64,000 nt of DNA from Anaerolineales bacterium (GTDB lineage Bacteria > Chloroflexota > Anaerolineae > 4572-78 > J111): the NCBI GenBank assembly GCA_020634935.1, contig JACKAT010000008.1, forward strand, positions 90,059 to 154,058, in the 5' to 3' direction. Both the position numbers and the translations under genes were made by a program. Shown here piece after piece: positions 51,613 through 60,591 of the stretch (position 1 is the stretch's first letter; each line of letters opens with the position of its first letter). The notes beneath the pieces are model-generated. The model was not told the DNA's origin. It made no database searches and was given only the letters and a program-made list of their open reading frames with translations.

Positions 51613-51957
51613 CTAGCGGCTGTACGGTTTATTTAGAAACCCATGTTTATGTAACCAGTTTTCCAGGTCGCGGTTATTCGGTTCGGAAATCATCGGGCCG
51701 CGATCGTAGCCTTTGATAGTGTGTTCGGTAGGTCTGGGCAGAAAATCGGTATGGGGGATATCTTCGCCAGGGTTGGTCAGGATGAGGGTGGGGACGCTGT
51801 AGCCATTTGTCCAGGTTTTTAGCCGGGCGGCAATGTCCGGATCAGAGTCGATACTGAGTTCGCGATAGGGGATCTCATAACGCCTCAACAAATCGCGGGC
51901 GAGAGCAACGCCGGGGCAATAGGAGTTACGCACGTACATGACGATTTCTCTATTCAA
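51613..51957 (-). CDS. glutaredoxin-like protein with a CPGV active site
   Basis: 114 residues. An N-terminal strand and VRNSYCPGVALARDLLRRYEIPYRE match the glutaredoxin/thioredoxin fold, with a single active-site Cys (CPGV) instead of CPYC. The cis-Pro motif is YSVPTLIL. An extra C-terminal tail of about 35 residues follows. It might reduce mixed disulfides or bind an Fe-S cluster like monothiol glutaredoxins. TTG at 51957 is the start, with AGGAG 7 bp upstream. Confidence 0.8.
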   Translation of the reverse strand: MNREIVMYVRNSYCPGVALARDLLRRYEIPYRELSIDSDPDIAARLKTWTNGYSVPTLILTNPGEDIPHTDFLPRPTEHTIKGYDRGPMISEPNNRDLENWLHKHGFLNKPYSR

Positions 51958-52050
51958 GATACTGCTCCTGAAGCTTGAATAATCTACTCTAGATTATAGC
52001 ACAGGCGCGTTAATTTTGAATTAGAATCGATCAGGTTACTGTAGGGCTGC

Positions 52051-53040
52051 TTACGAGGGCGGCACGGTATAAACCGAAATTTCGTTACCTTCTGCGTCTC
52101 GTAAAATAATTGTGGTGCCGGGCGGCCAAGCGGCTTCGCCCTGGTTGAGAAATAGATCGCTGGGGGTGTTTTGTCCGGCGGAGGTATGAACGCGGATACT
52201 ACCCCCACTAAAGAGGAAAATATCGGGAAAGGTAAAATTAGCCAAGGACGAGCCTTCCAGCCGCCAATCGAGCAGGCTGGTGCCGGCCCCCTGGTTGAGA
52301 ATGACCGCCGTCTCCTGAGTCAACGTGCCGGCCCCCAAAACTTGGGTAATCGTTACATTGATTTCATCCAGCGGAGCCGCGGTTGAGGCCGACAGGGCGG
52401 TTAATGTGTCAGCCGACGGGGCGGGCGTGTCACTAGGGGTGGGGGAGGGCCCGACAGTCGCCGCCGGCTCGGGCGGCACCTCAGCATCATCCGGTAGCGG
52501 AGTCGGTGGATCGAAGGGGAGGGGGGTTTCGGTTGGAATAGGCACAGCGGTAAAAGTTGCGGTTCCGGTCGGTAAGCCGCCCACCGGGATCGTTAATTCT
52601 TGACCGATTTGAATAAAATCTTGGTTGCTCAGGCCGTTGGCCGTCATCAAATCAAACAGCGATACCGAGAACTTATCGGCGATCAAGCTCAGCGTATCGC
52701 CCGCTTTAACCTCGTAGACTAAAGACTGAATTGGGGTGCTTTCAGTAGGCACGACAGCGGCGGCTGTCTCTTGTAAGCTAACCGTAGCTGCGTCACCGGC
52801 CTGGCTTACCGCAGAGGTGGCTGAATCACTACCGGCACCAGGAACAGCTATCGTTCCCGGCGTTACCTCCCGATTAGCAATCAGCACCACGCCGACACTA
52901 ATAATTAATGAAACCACAGCATTGACGCCTATGATCAACAACAGTTGACTCAATGGCAGTCCCACGCCCGTTACCTGATTGTCGGCATAACTGTCATATT
53001 CGTCAAAATCCGGTTCCAGGTCATACCTGGTATCATTCAT
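52051..53040 (-). CDS. membrane-anchored LysM and lamin-tail-domain protein
   Basis: 329 residues. Acidic cytoplasmic N-terminus, one membrane segment (about 28-55), a LysM domain (about 107-152: YEVKAGDTLSLIADKFSVSLFDLMTANGL), a Thr/Pro-rich linker (155-212), and a C-terminal lamin-tail-like domain (VTITQVLGAGTLTQETAVILNQGAG to SVYTVPP). LysM binds glycans such as peptidoglycan. The combination suggests a surface or envelope structural protein. Confidence 0.85.
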   Translation of the reverse strand: MNDTRYDLEPDFDEYDSYADNQVTGVGLPLSQLLLIIGVNAVVSLIISVGVVLIANREVTPGTIAVPGAGSDSATSAVSQAGDAATVSLQETAAAVVPTESTPIQSLVYEVKAGDTLSLIADKFSVSLFDLMTANGLSNQDFIQIGQELTIPVGGLPTGTATFTAVPIPTETPLPFDPPTPLPDDAEVPPEPAATVGPSPTPSDTPAPSADTLTALSASTAAPLDEINVTITQVLGAGTLTQETAVILNQGAGTSLLDWRLEGSSLANFTFPDIFLFSGGSIRVHTSAGQNTPSDLFLNQGEAAWPPGTTIILRDAEGNEISVYTVPPS

Positions 53041-53170
53041 TTCAACCGCCTTATGTCAAAAAGTAGGCATATATAGTATGCAGAAAAAACAATAACCCCA
53101 ATATATAGCTTCTGATATTATACTCCATCTTCGATGAACTGACAATGCTAGCCAGGGTCGATTCCTTGAT

Positions 53171-53198
53171 TTGACTCTTTAGCCATACACAGTAGAAT
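53171..53198 (+). promoter_or_regulatory. sigma70-type promoter of the PadR gene
   Basis: TTGACT (53171-53176) and TAGAAT (53193-53198) are separated by 16 bp, with the start codon 55 bp further on. Confidence 0.55.
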
Positions 53199-53253
53199 AT
53201 CTAGGCATAAAGACACATCAAGTAGATAGGTAAACACATTGAGGAGAAGCACT

Positions 53254-53583
53254 ATGGCTAAATTGGATATGCGAACAGGTAGCACGGCGGTTATGATTTT
53301 GAAGTTGCTATCAGAACAATCAATGTACGGCTACCAGATTGTCAAAGAGCTGCAAACTCGCAGCGAGGGTTATTTCAACCTGGAACAGGGTACGCTTTAT
53401 CCGGCTCTGCATCGATTAGAAAAGGACGGTCTGGTCGAAAGCCGCTGGGAAGTGGTTGAAGACGGCCCCTCTCGTAAATACTACTATATTACCAACAAAG
53501 GTGAAGCTGAGCTGAAAAAATCGGTTCGACAGTGGAGCGATTTTTCCCGAAACCTGTTAAAATTATTGGACAGCACAACCTAG
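53254..53583 (+). CDS. PadR-family transcriptional regulator
   Basis: 109 residues from ATG 53254; the GAGGAGA upstream is the ribosome-binding site. The winged helix is LKLLSEQSMYGYQIVKELQTRS and GTLYPALHRLEKDGLVES, with the PadR signature RKYYYITNKGEAEL. It is a short PadR-s2 type that typically represses an adjacent membrane-protein or transporter gene in response to a stress or drug. The next gene encodes a matching membrane protein. Confidence 0.93.
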   Translation: MAKLDMRTGSTAVMILKLLSEQSMYGYQIVKELQTRSEGYFNLEQGTLYPALHRLEKDGLVESRWEVVEDGPSRKYYYITNKGEAELKKSVRQWSDFSRNLLKLLDSTT

Positions 53584-53718
53584 CCTGTCCATTTGACCTA
53601 TGTCAATCGATTAGCTCAATGTTCTCAAGTAGGCCAAAACCATGAAGGCCAACCCGCCACTTGACGGTATCATTTTGATCAATTTGTTGGTAAAGTAGTC
53701 CCGGAGAAGTACAAGCTA

Positions 53719-54657
53719 ATGTCAGCCATAAAAACGTATCTAAACGAATTCAAAAAATCGCTGCCCCGCGACTTGCAACCAGAAGCAGAGGCCGAAGTTT
53801 ACTCGCACCTTGAAGCGTTGGCTCAGGAATTTCAACAGGCAGGCCTGCCCCGCTCCGCAGCCGAAGCGAGAGCCGTACAGCAATTTGGCTCGCCGCACGC
53901 CATTGGCAGCGCCTGGCGACGCGCCGCCGGGGTGGTCGATTGGTCCGACATCCTCCTGGCCGCCTTGCCCATTTTGGGCATTACCGGCATCGGCTGGACC
54001 TTCGTCGGCCAGCATATCCCGCTCACAATTTATCTGGTCCTGTTTGGGCTTGGCGCCGGGCTGGCCTGGTGGCGAAACTGGCCCACCTGGTGGTACGCCT
54101 GGTTAGGCTGGCTTTTTCTGGCGGCCCTGATCGTACCGCCTACCCCGTGGATGTTCATTATCACCTTTCCCATTATCGTCACCATCCTGGCTATCGATAG
54201 TTGGCAGTATGCCACCTTGATGACTCTCCCTTTTACCACCTATCTGGCCTTCGCCACCTTAATCGAACGCCACCAGCTAGCGACGACCGGCTGGGGGCCG
54301 GGCAGCCTCTATCCGAGTAATTTGATCTGGTTGGAAACGGCTTTTTCCATTTTATGGATTGTTATCCTAGCCGCCAGTTTGCGAGCCGCTCGCCCCACCC
54401 GCCGAGGCGTCTACCTGGTCGCCGGCCTGCTCGGAACTCAAACGATTTATATCAGCTCGGTGGTGCTCACGCTGCTGGTGAGCCGATTGATGCCCGGCTA
54501 CTTTATTACCACCTTAACGCCTCACCAAATTATGTTTGTTAAGCTGCCAATTGGCCTGCTGACCATGGGCCTAACCCTTTATCCCCTTTTGGTGTGGTTG
54601 GTTGCCCGTTGGCTGCGCCAGAGTGGCCCCCACATTGACTCGCATCGAACGACTTGA
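53719..54657 (+). CDS. HAAS-domain multi-pass membrane protein
   Basis: 312 residues. An N-terminal helical HAAS/permease-prefix domain (about 1-70; YLNEFKKSLPRDLQPEAEAEVYSHLE and ARAVQQFGSPHAIG) precedes about seven membrane segments. Such proteins usually sit beside PadR regulators, as here. Their function is unknown, perhaps as membrane stress sensors. Confidence 0.85.
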   Translation: MSAIKTYLNEFKKSLPRDLQPEAEAEVYSHLEALAQEFQQAGLPRSAAEARAVQQFGSPHAIGSAWRRAAGVVDWSDILLAALPILGITGIGWTFVGQHIPLTIYLVLFGLGAGLAWWRNWPTWWYAWLGWLFLAALIVPPTPWMFIITFPIIVTILAIDSWQYATLMTLPFTTYLAFATLIERHQLATTGWGPGSLYPSNLIWLETAFSILWIVILAASLRAARPTRRGVYLVAGLLGTQTIYISSVVLTLLVSRLMPGYFITTLTPHQIMFVKLPIGLLTMGLTLYPLLVWLVARWLRQSGPHIDSHRTT

Positions 54658-54701
54658 GACCGTATCCCCCTTCTAAACTGCCAAAAAGGACATCAAATAC
54701 C

Positions 54702-55703
54702 ATGATCAATCTTCACGCTGTATTCTTAAAAAAAGCCGCTGGCCTTATCATCTACTTTTTTTGGGTAGGCTTGTGGCTGTTGGGACTGGGTTTAGTTTTA
54801 TGGTATCCGCTGCGCTGGTGGCCGGGCGATAAACTGCTTCCGGTGCAGCTTATTAACTACTTTATGCCCTGGCTGCTGCTAGCCTTGATCCCGGCCATAA
54901 TTATCGCCGGCTTAGCCAACCGGCCCGGATTGATCGCCCTTCTGACCCTGCCCACGCTCTTCATTATCTTTAGCTATGCCCCGCTCTTCCTACCGCGCTC
55001 CAATATGGTCTTGGCCGACAGCGGCCGCATAAAAGTGATGAGCTACAACATCTGGGGCCGCAATCATAATATGCGGAGCGTCGCCGCAATCATCCACCGC
55101 GAACAACCCGATATTCTCCTGCTGCAAGAAGCATACAGCCATTTGTCCGACTCGCTCATGGAGGAATTAACCCGGCTTTACCCCGATCAAGAACTCTATT
55201 ACACCTTCACGCCCGGCGCGGGCCAAGCTATCATCAGCCGCTTTCCCCTTTCGCCGCAGGGGACCTCTTACGAACAGGGCCGCGCCCAAAAAGCCATCGT
55301 TCACACTCCTAACGGCGACATCCTGGTTTGGAATGTTCATCTCAAACAGCCCCGTTATTGGTCAAGCCAGTATGACCAGATGGTGCTGCTCGAACAGGCC
55401 ATCGCAGCCGTCGATCAACCCCTCATCGTTGGCGGCGACTTCAACACCACCGATCAGTCCGAAATATACCACATGATCAACCAGCATTTAGATAACTCTC
55501 ACTGGGAAGCCGGCTGGGGCTTTGGCTTCAGCTATCCGGCCAACAAACCGACCATCAACGGGGTTACTGTCCCCACCCCAATGATCCGGATCGATCACAT
55601 CTTCCACAGCCGCCACTTTTATGCCTACGACGCCAAAACATTATCAACCAACGGCGGGTCGGATCACTTCCCGGTGGTCGCCGACCTGTCATTAACCCGA
55701 TAA
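54702..55703 (+). CDS. membrane-anchored endonuclease/exonuclease/phosphatase-family protein
   Basis: 333 residues from ATG 54702 (AAAGGA upstream); an upstream TTG overlapping the previous stop is less likely. Three N-terminal membrane segments (about 10-95) are followed by a DNase-I-like domain with MSYNIWGRN, LLQEAY, GGDFNTT and GGSDHFPVVADL, which carry the catalytic residues. Relatives hydrolyse phosphodiesters of lipids or nucleic acids outside the membrane. The metallophosphoesterase gene follows 13 bp later. Confidence 0.9.
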   Translation: MINLHAVFLKKAAGLIIYFFWVGLWLLGLGLVLWYPLRWWPGDKLLPVQLINYFMPWLLLALIPAIIIAGLANRPGLIALLTLPTLFIIFSYAPLFLPRSNMVLADSGRIKVMSYNIWGRNHNMRSVAAIIHREQPDILLLQEAYSHLSDSLMEELTRLYPDQELYYTFTPGAGQAIISRFPLSPQGTSYEQGRAQKAIVHTPNGDILVWNVHLKQPRYWSSQYDQMVLLEQAIAAVDQPLIVGGDFNTTDQSEIYHMINQHLDNSHWEAGWGFGFSYPANKPTINGVTVPTPMIRIDHIFHSRHFYAYDAKTLSTNGGSDHFPVVADLSLTR

Positions 55704-55716
55704 CAGGCAAAGACTC

Positions 55717-56571
55717 ATGAAATTTAACCGACGTACCTTTCTGAAAGGCGTAGCCGGGTTAGCCGCCACAACGGGTCTAACCGGCGCAGCCGGCGTGACC
55801 GGCTACGAGTACGCCACCCGAGTCGAGACAACGTGGTTATCCACCGAACACCTGCCGGTGCCCATCAAGAACCTGCCCGCTTCACTGGAAGGCTTCAAAA
55901 TTGTCCAGCTCAGCGATATCCATCTCCACCCATTTACCCAAATCGATTTTGTCAAGGAGGTGGTGGCAGCGGCCAACCAATTGCAGCCGGATTTGGTGGC
56001 CCTGACCGGCGACTTCGTACTCAAAACCGCCGGCTCGATCTTCGAGCTGGCCCCGGCCCTGGCGACGCTCAATCCTAAGTACGGCATCTTTGCCGTACTG
56101 GGCAATCATGATATCTGGACCGATGCTCGCACCGTCCGCGCCGGCTTGGAGGAAGCCGGGCTGCCGCTCTTACGCAATGAAGGGCTGGCTCTAGGGGTTG
56201 GGAAAGACCTGTTGTACGTGGCCGGCGTCGATGACGGCTGGAGCGGCCGGCCCGATCTGGCCCTCGCCCTCGACCGGCATCGCGGCGACATCCCCACCCT
56301 GCTGCTGGCCCACGAGCCGGACCTGGCCGACCGCTTCGCTGCCGACCCCCGCGTCTCATTGCAACTGTCCGGCCACACCCACGGCGGCCAGGTGCGCCTG
56401 CCGGGCAAAGGGCCGCTGGTTTTACCGCGCCTGGGGCATAAATATGAGATGGGGCTCTACCGGGTGGCGGATATGTGGGTTTACACCAATCGCGGCATAG
56501 GCGTGATCGACCCGCCCGTTCGCTTCAACTGCCGGCCCGAGATCACCGAAATCACCCTCGTTGGCGCTTGA
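55717..56571 (+). CDS. Tat-exported metallophosphoesterase
   Basis: 284 residues. A Tat-like signal (NRRTFLKGVAGLAATTG) is followed by the calcineurin-like metal site: LSDIHLH, LTGDFV, GNHDIW, LLAHEP and SGHTHGGQ. It resembles the YkuE/YaeI family of membrane lipid phosphodiesterases. It lies in an operon with the EEP-type hydrolase, so both may act on envelope phospholipids. Confidence 0.93.
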   Translation: MKFNRRTFLKGVAGLAATTGLTGAAGVTGYEYATRVETTWLSTEHLPVPIKNLPASLEGFKIVQLSDIHLHPFTQIDFVKEVVAAANQLQPDLVALTGDFVLKTAGSIFELAPALATLNPKYGIFAVLGNHDIWTDARTVRAGLEEAGLPLLRNEGLALGVGKDLLYVAGVDDGWSGRPDLALALDRHRGDIPTLLLAHEPDLADRFAADPRVSLQLSGHTHGGQVRLPGKGPLVLPRLGHKYEMGLYRVADMWVYTNRGIGVIDPPVRFNCRPEITEITLVGA

Positions 56572-56574
56572 GGC

Positions 56575-57402
56575 TCAGCCCGCCGCTTGGCGTCCGACCG
56601 GCCAGACCCGCTCCGCCAACTGCCCCTGCCCCACGTATAAAGCGTAGTCGCTCACGTACTCCGCCACCGCCGCCGCCCCTTCAAACAACATGTCCAACTG
56701 CGACCGATAAGCCTGAATACCGGCCACCTTCACCCGCAGCGCCTCGTCCGACAGGCGGCGCAGTTCAGGCGCCAACCGCAACTCCTGGCTGTCGGTCAGG
56801 GCGGCCTCTAAAGGATAGGCGTTCCGGATCGAGTGGCTCGAATACGGATAGGCCGGATCGGCGTAGGGGTAATCCTCGTAGAAAATCACCCGATAACCTT
56901 GGGCCACCAACTGCCGGGCCGCCTGGCGGGTGAGTTGGTGATCGACGTGATGGCCGACGGCCAGCGGCGCGTAAATCACGGTTTTAGCCGGCTCGGCGAT
57001 CAGTTCAGCCACGGCGGCGACAATCTGCTCGGCCAGGGGCAGATCGTCGGGATGAATATCGCCGAACAACGCCTCGTTGCTGGTGTAGTACCACACACCG
57101 GCCTGAGGGTCGCCCCGATAAATGCAATCGGTGAAGGGTAGATACCGGGCTTCGCAGCCCAAGACCGTCATCGAGGCTTTATCCTCGGCCAGCCGGGCGG
57201 CGACGACCTGGCCGAGATTGCCCCAGATGCCGTGCATCCAATCCGCGTAAGCGGAGAAGGTCTTCACCGTGGGTTGGGCGGCGAACACTGTGGCCACCAG
57301 CACCGCTGCGCCGGCCTGGCGCTGCTGGTAAATAGCTCCCCCACACGACAGCGATACATCATCGATATGGGGCGACAGGTACAGTTGCTGCTCACTGGTC
57401 AT
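56575..57402 (-). CDS. PIG-L family deacetylase
   Basis: 275 residues from ATG 57402. The zinc motif SPHIDDVSLSCGG (usual form AHPDDE) and the later GHHVDHQLT supply the metal ligands. Family members remove N-acetyl groups from sugars such as GlcNAc conjugates. The start overlaps the end of the M20 peptidase gene by 11 bp, a translational coupling on the minus strand. The gene ends 3 bp from the convergent metallophosphoesterase stop. Confidence 0.9.
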   Translation of the reverse strand: MTSEQQLYLSPHIDDVSLSCGGAIYQQRQAGAAVLVATVFAAQPTVKTFSAYADWMHGIWGNLGQVVAARLAEDKASMTVLGCEARYLPFTDCIYRGDPQAGVWYYTSNEALFGDIHPDDLPLAEQIVAAVAELIAEPAKTVIYAPLAVGHHVDHQLTRQAARQLVAQGYRVIFYEDYPYADPAYPYSSHSIRNAYPLEAALTDSQELRLAPELRRLSDEALRVKVAGIQAYRSQLDMLFEGAAAVAEYVSDYALYVGQGQLAERVWPVGRQAAG

Positions 57403-58795
57403 CGACCGGCCGGCCTTTCCCCATTTGTTCGGCCAACAGATCATAATAGACAATGGCCGTCTCGATGCCCCGGTAGAAGTTGGGCAGGTGGAACTTTTCG
57501 TTGGGCGCGTGCAGGTTGTCGTCCGGCAGGCCAAAGCCCATCAGCACCACCGGCGCGTGCAAAATGTCGATGAACATCGGCACAATCGGCAAGCTGCCCC
57601 CTTCCCGCAGATAGAGCGGCGGCCGGCCAAAGGTTTGCTCGTAGGCGTCCGCCGCCGCCTGGATGGCCGGGACTGACATATCGATGACCGCGCCGCCGCC
57701 GGCGTTGATGGTCTCAACCGTTACCTCCATCGTGGGCGGGCTGATGCTGAGGACGTGCTGGGTAAACAGCTCGGCGATCTTCTTCGGATGCTGATGCGGC
57801 ACCAGCCGCATGCTTACCTTGGCGCTGGCCGTGGCCGGGATCACCGTCTTGGCCCCCTGGCCGATAAAACCGCCCTTGATGCCGTGAATATCGAGCGTGG
57901 GGCGCGCGCCTTTGCGTTCGGCCAGCGTATAATCCGGGTCGCCCCACAGCGCCGGCGCGCCGGTTTCAGCCAGCACCAACGCCTCGCTGACCGGGCCGGC
58001 GTTGATCGCCTGCCGTTCCGCCTGGCTTAACGGCTCGACATCGTCATAGAAACCCGGAATAGTTACCCGCCCCTGCTCGTCGCGCAGCGAGGCCAGCAGC
58101 TTGACCAGCGCATTCAGCGGGTTCTCGACCACGCCGCCATACGAACCGGAGTGCAAATCCTGCCGCGAGCCGCGCATCGAGATTTCCATATACGTCAGCC
58201 CGCGCACCCCGGTAATCAAAATCGGCGTCGCCGGATCGAGAATGTGCGAATCGGAGATGAGGGCGGCATCTGCTTGCAGCAGGTCCCGCTGCGCCATCAC
58301 AAAATCTTCCAGATGCGCGCTGCCCGCTTCCTCTTCGCCTTCCAGCAGAAATTTGATATTCAACGGCAGCCGCTCCGCCGTTTGCAGGTAGGCGGCCACC
58401 GCCGCCACGTGAATGTAAAGCTGCCCCTTGTCATCCGCCGTCCCCCGGCCAAAAATATCCTCACCCTTGACCGTCGGGTCAAACGGCGGCGTCAGCCACT
58501 CATCCAGCGGATCGACCGGCTGGACATCGTAATGGCCGTAAATCAGCAGGGTCGGCGCGGCCGGTCCGGCTCCCAGCCAATCGGCGTAAACAATCGGGTA
58601 GCCGGGGGTCGGCATCATTTGGACATGGTCCAGGCCGATGGCGGTCAGCCGGTCAACCAGCCACTGCGCCGCCTGAACCATATCGCCGCTGTGTTCCGGC
58701 AGCATGCTAATGCTGGGGATGCGCAGGAATGCTGTCAACGCCTCCAGGGTCTCGGCCTGGTGGGTTTGGGCATAGGTTAAAGCTTGCTCTCGCAT
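57392..58795 (-). CDS. M20-family dipeptidase
   Basis: 467 residues. Zinc-site and catalytic motifs are LLIYGHYDVQP, GRGTADDKGQLY, LEGEEEAGS and a late EGGSLPI. A lid/dimerisation domain lies in the middle (about 190-360). Closest in style to carnosinase-type (CNDP/DapE-like) dipeptidases. It removes N-terminal residues from dipeptides in the cytoplasm. Confidence 0.93.
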   Translation of the reverse strand: MREQALTYAQTHQAETLEALTAFLRIPSISMLPEHSGDMVQAAQWLVDRLTAIGLDHVQMMPTPGYPIVYADWLGAGPAAPTLLIYGHYDVQPVDPLDEWLTPPFDPTVKGEDIFGRGTADDKGQLYIHVAAVAAYLQTAERLPLNIKFLLEGEEEAGSAHLEDFVMAQRDLLQADAALISDSHILDPATPILITGVRGLTYMEISMRGSRQDLHSGSYGGVVENPLNALVKLLASLRDEQGRVTIPGFYDDVEPLSQAERQAINAGPVSEALVLAETGAPALWGDPDYTLAERKGARPTLDIHGIKGGFIGQGAKTVIPATASAKVSMRLVPHQHPKKIAELFTQHVLSISPPTMEVTVETINAGGGAVIDMSVPAIQAAADAYEQTFGRPPLYLREGGSLPIVPMFIDILHAPVVLMGFGLPDDNLHAPNEKFHLPNFYRGIETAIVYYDLLAEQMGKGRPVDDQ

Positions 58796-58961
58796 AATAT
58801 TAATCCTTATGATAGATGAAGTAACCCTATTCTAACCCTGAACGGGCCTACTATGAAATCGACCCGGTGGTTTTGCGGGTTGACCCGAAACCGGATTGAC
58901 AAAGTTATCCGACCGTGTTAAACTCCCCTAATCACGATATAACAACCGGCTGGATGACGTA

Positions 58962-59162
58962 GGGTGAGAGAGCGTTCGGCTCAGGCCGAACCGCCGAAGG
59001 TGCAAGGTCACGGGGTAAGCCGTATCCCGTCGCCGAAACTCTCAGGCAAATGGGTCGCTCTATTGACAGCCACTCTGGAGAGACGACAATAGTGGGCTAC
59101 CCACCGGCGTCGCACCGACGGGGCAACCCCAGCAGGGGCAATCTCTCAGGTTTAGGACAGAG
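58962..59162 (+). promoter_or_regulatory. tandem glycine riboswitch (two aptamers)
   Basis: Aptamer 1 (about 58962-59060) shows the conserved GAGAGAGCG, CCGCCGAAGGTGCAA and CCGAAACTCTCAGGCAAA blocks. Aptamer 2 (about 59073-59162) shows CTCTGGAGAGAC and CAATCTCTCAGG then GGACAGAG. This architecture binds two glycines and controls the gcv operon directly downstream. A terminator follows aptamer 2, so glycine probably prevents termination. Confidence 0.95.
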
Positions 59163-59164
59163 AC

Positions 59165-59198
59165 AACGGGCATGCTCTTGCAATGCCCGTTTTTGTTT
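59165..59198 (+). terminator. riboswitch-controlled intrinsic terminator
   Basis: AACGGGCAT (59165-59173) pairs with ATGCCCGTT (59183-59191) around a 9-nt loop, followed by TTTGTTT. Confidence 0.9.
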
Positions 59199-59200
59199 AT

Positions 59201-59330
59201 AAGTAGGGAGTAGGGAGTAAGGAGTAGGGAGTAAGGAATAGGGAGTAAGGAATAGGGAGTAATAATAGTTCCTATTATCCAACTCCACCTCTATCACCAA
59301 ACTCCACCTCTATCACCTACTCCCGTTAAA
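59201..59330. repeat. STRR-like repeat (AGTAGGGAGTAAGG units, then ACTCCACCTCTATCACC units)
   Basis: Direct AGTAGGG/AGTAAGG repeats and then two copies of AACTCCACCTCTATCACC lie between the riboswitch terminator and gcvT. Confidence 0.75.
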
Positions 59331-59352
59331 CGCATTGCAACGGAGGCAATTC

Positions 59353-60465
59353 ATGAGCGAGTCCCTTATGCGAACCCGGCTGTACCAATGGCACGTCGAT
59401 CACGGCGGCCGGATGGTGCCGTTTGCCGGCTGGGAAATGCCGGTGCAGTACGCCGCCGGCCCCATCGAGGAACACCAGGTCACCCGCCGCTCGGCCGGGC
59501 TGTTCGACATCGACCATATGGGGCAGCTTAGCCTCACCGGCCTCGACGCCGAACGGTTTCTCAACCGGCTGGTCACCTGGGACATCACCCAAATGGCCGA
59601 ATACGAGGCCCACTACGCCCTGATGTGTTATGAGACCGGCGGCATTGTCGATGATGTCTTCATCTACAACCTGCCGGACCAATGGTTTGTGGTGGTCAAC
59701 GCCGATAACCTGACTAAAGATTATGATTGGATGATAGCCCAGGCCGGCGGCTACGAAGTCACCCTTAAAGATGTTTCGGTGGACACCTACATGCTGGCCC
59801 TGCAAGGCCCCCACGCCATCGACTTGTTGCAGCCCCTGACCCCCGCCAACCTGGTTGACCTGCCCCGCTTCACCGCGCTTAAAGCCGAGGTGGACGGCGT
59901 CAAAACCCTGATTGGCCGCACCGGCTACACCGGCGAAGACGGCGTCGAACTCTTTTTCCCGGCCGACAAAGCCCTCCACCTGTGGGAGCGAATTTTGGCC
60001 GCCGGGGCCGAAACCGGCCTCGAAGTCCAGCCTATCGGTCTGGCCGCCCGCGACAGCCTGCGCTTTGAACCCAGCTTCCCCCTCTATGGCCACGAGATCA
60101 ACGCCAACATCACCCCATTGGAAGCCAACCTGGGCTGGGCCTGCAGCTTCAACACCGACTTCATCGGCCGGGCGGCCCTGCTGGAACAAAAGGCACAGGG
60201 CCTGACCAAAAAGCTGATCGGCTTTGAGCTAATCGACAAGGGGGTGCCGCGCCAGGGCTATCCGGTGGCCAATGAGCAGGGGCAAGCGATGGGCGAGGTC
60301 GTGACCGGCCTCTACGCCCCCACCGTCGATAAATACTGCGGCCACGCCTTCGTCCCGCCCGAATACGCCAAACCCGGTACGCCCCTGCAAATCATCATTC
60401 GCGACAAACCCAAGCAGGCCGTGGTCGTCAAGCGGCCGTTCTATAAACCGGCTTACCGGTCGTAG
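59353..60465 (+). CDS. gcvT: aminomethyltransferase (glycine cleavage T protein)
   Basis: 370 residues. ATG 59353 is fixed by CGGAGG 6 bp upstream. GRMVPFAGWEMPVQY, SAGLFDIDHMGQ and RTGYTGEDGVELF are canonical T-protein motifs of the folate-binding site. It releases ammonia and transfers the methylene group to tetrahydrofolate. First gene of the gcv operon under riboswitch control. Confidence 0.97.
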   Translation: MSESLMRTRLYQWHVDHGGRMVPFAGWEMPVQYAAGPIEEHQVTRRSAGLFDIDHMGQLSLTGLDAERFLNRLVTWDITQMAEYEAHYALMCYETGGIVDDVFIYNLPDQWFVVVNADNLTKDYDWMIAQAGGYEVTLKDVSVDTYMLALQGPHAIDLLQPLTPANLVDLPRFTALKAEVDGVKTLIGRTGYTGEDGVELFFPADKALHLWERILAAGAETGLEVQPIGLAARDSLRFEPSFPLYGHEINANITPLEANLGWACSFNTDFIGRAALLEQKAQGLTKKLIGFELIDKGVPRQGYPVANEQGQAMGEVVTGLYAPTVDKYCGHAFVPPEYAKPGTPLQIIIRDKPKQAVVVKRPFYKPAYRS

Positions 60466-60536
60466 AACGTGGAACGTGGAATGTAGGGCGTAATGCGTCG
60501 ATCAACTACGCACTACGCCTTACGCCTTACACACTA
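60466..60536. repeat. STRR-like repeat (GTGGAACGTGGAATG / ACGCCTTACGCCTTAC)
   Basis: AACGTGG-type units on the left and ACGCCTT-type units on the right in the spacer between gcvT and gcvH. Confidence 0.6.
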
Positions 60537-60591
60537 TTGACAGCATATATATCTTGAAACCTAAATCTTTATTGTCAAAGGAGCATTCCCC

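Larger units (their letters stand above)
58796..59352. other. 557-bp leader region of the glycine cleavage operon
   Basis: It contains a promoter region (up to about 58955), a tandem glycine riboswitch (58962-59162), an intrinsic terminator (59165-59198) and a repeat-rich stretch (59201-59330), then CGGAGG in front of gcvT. Confidence 0.85.
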
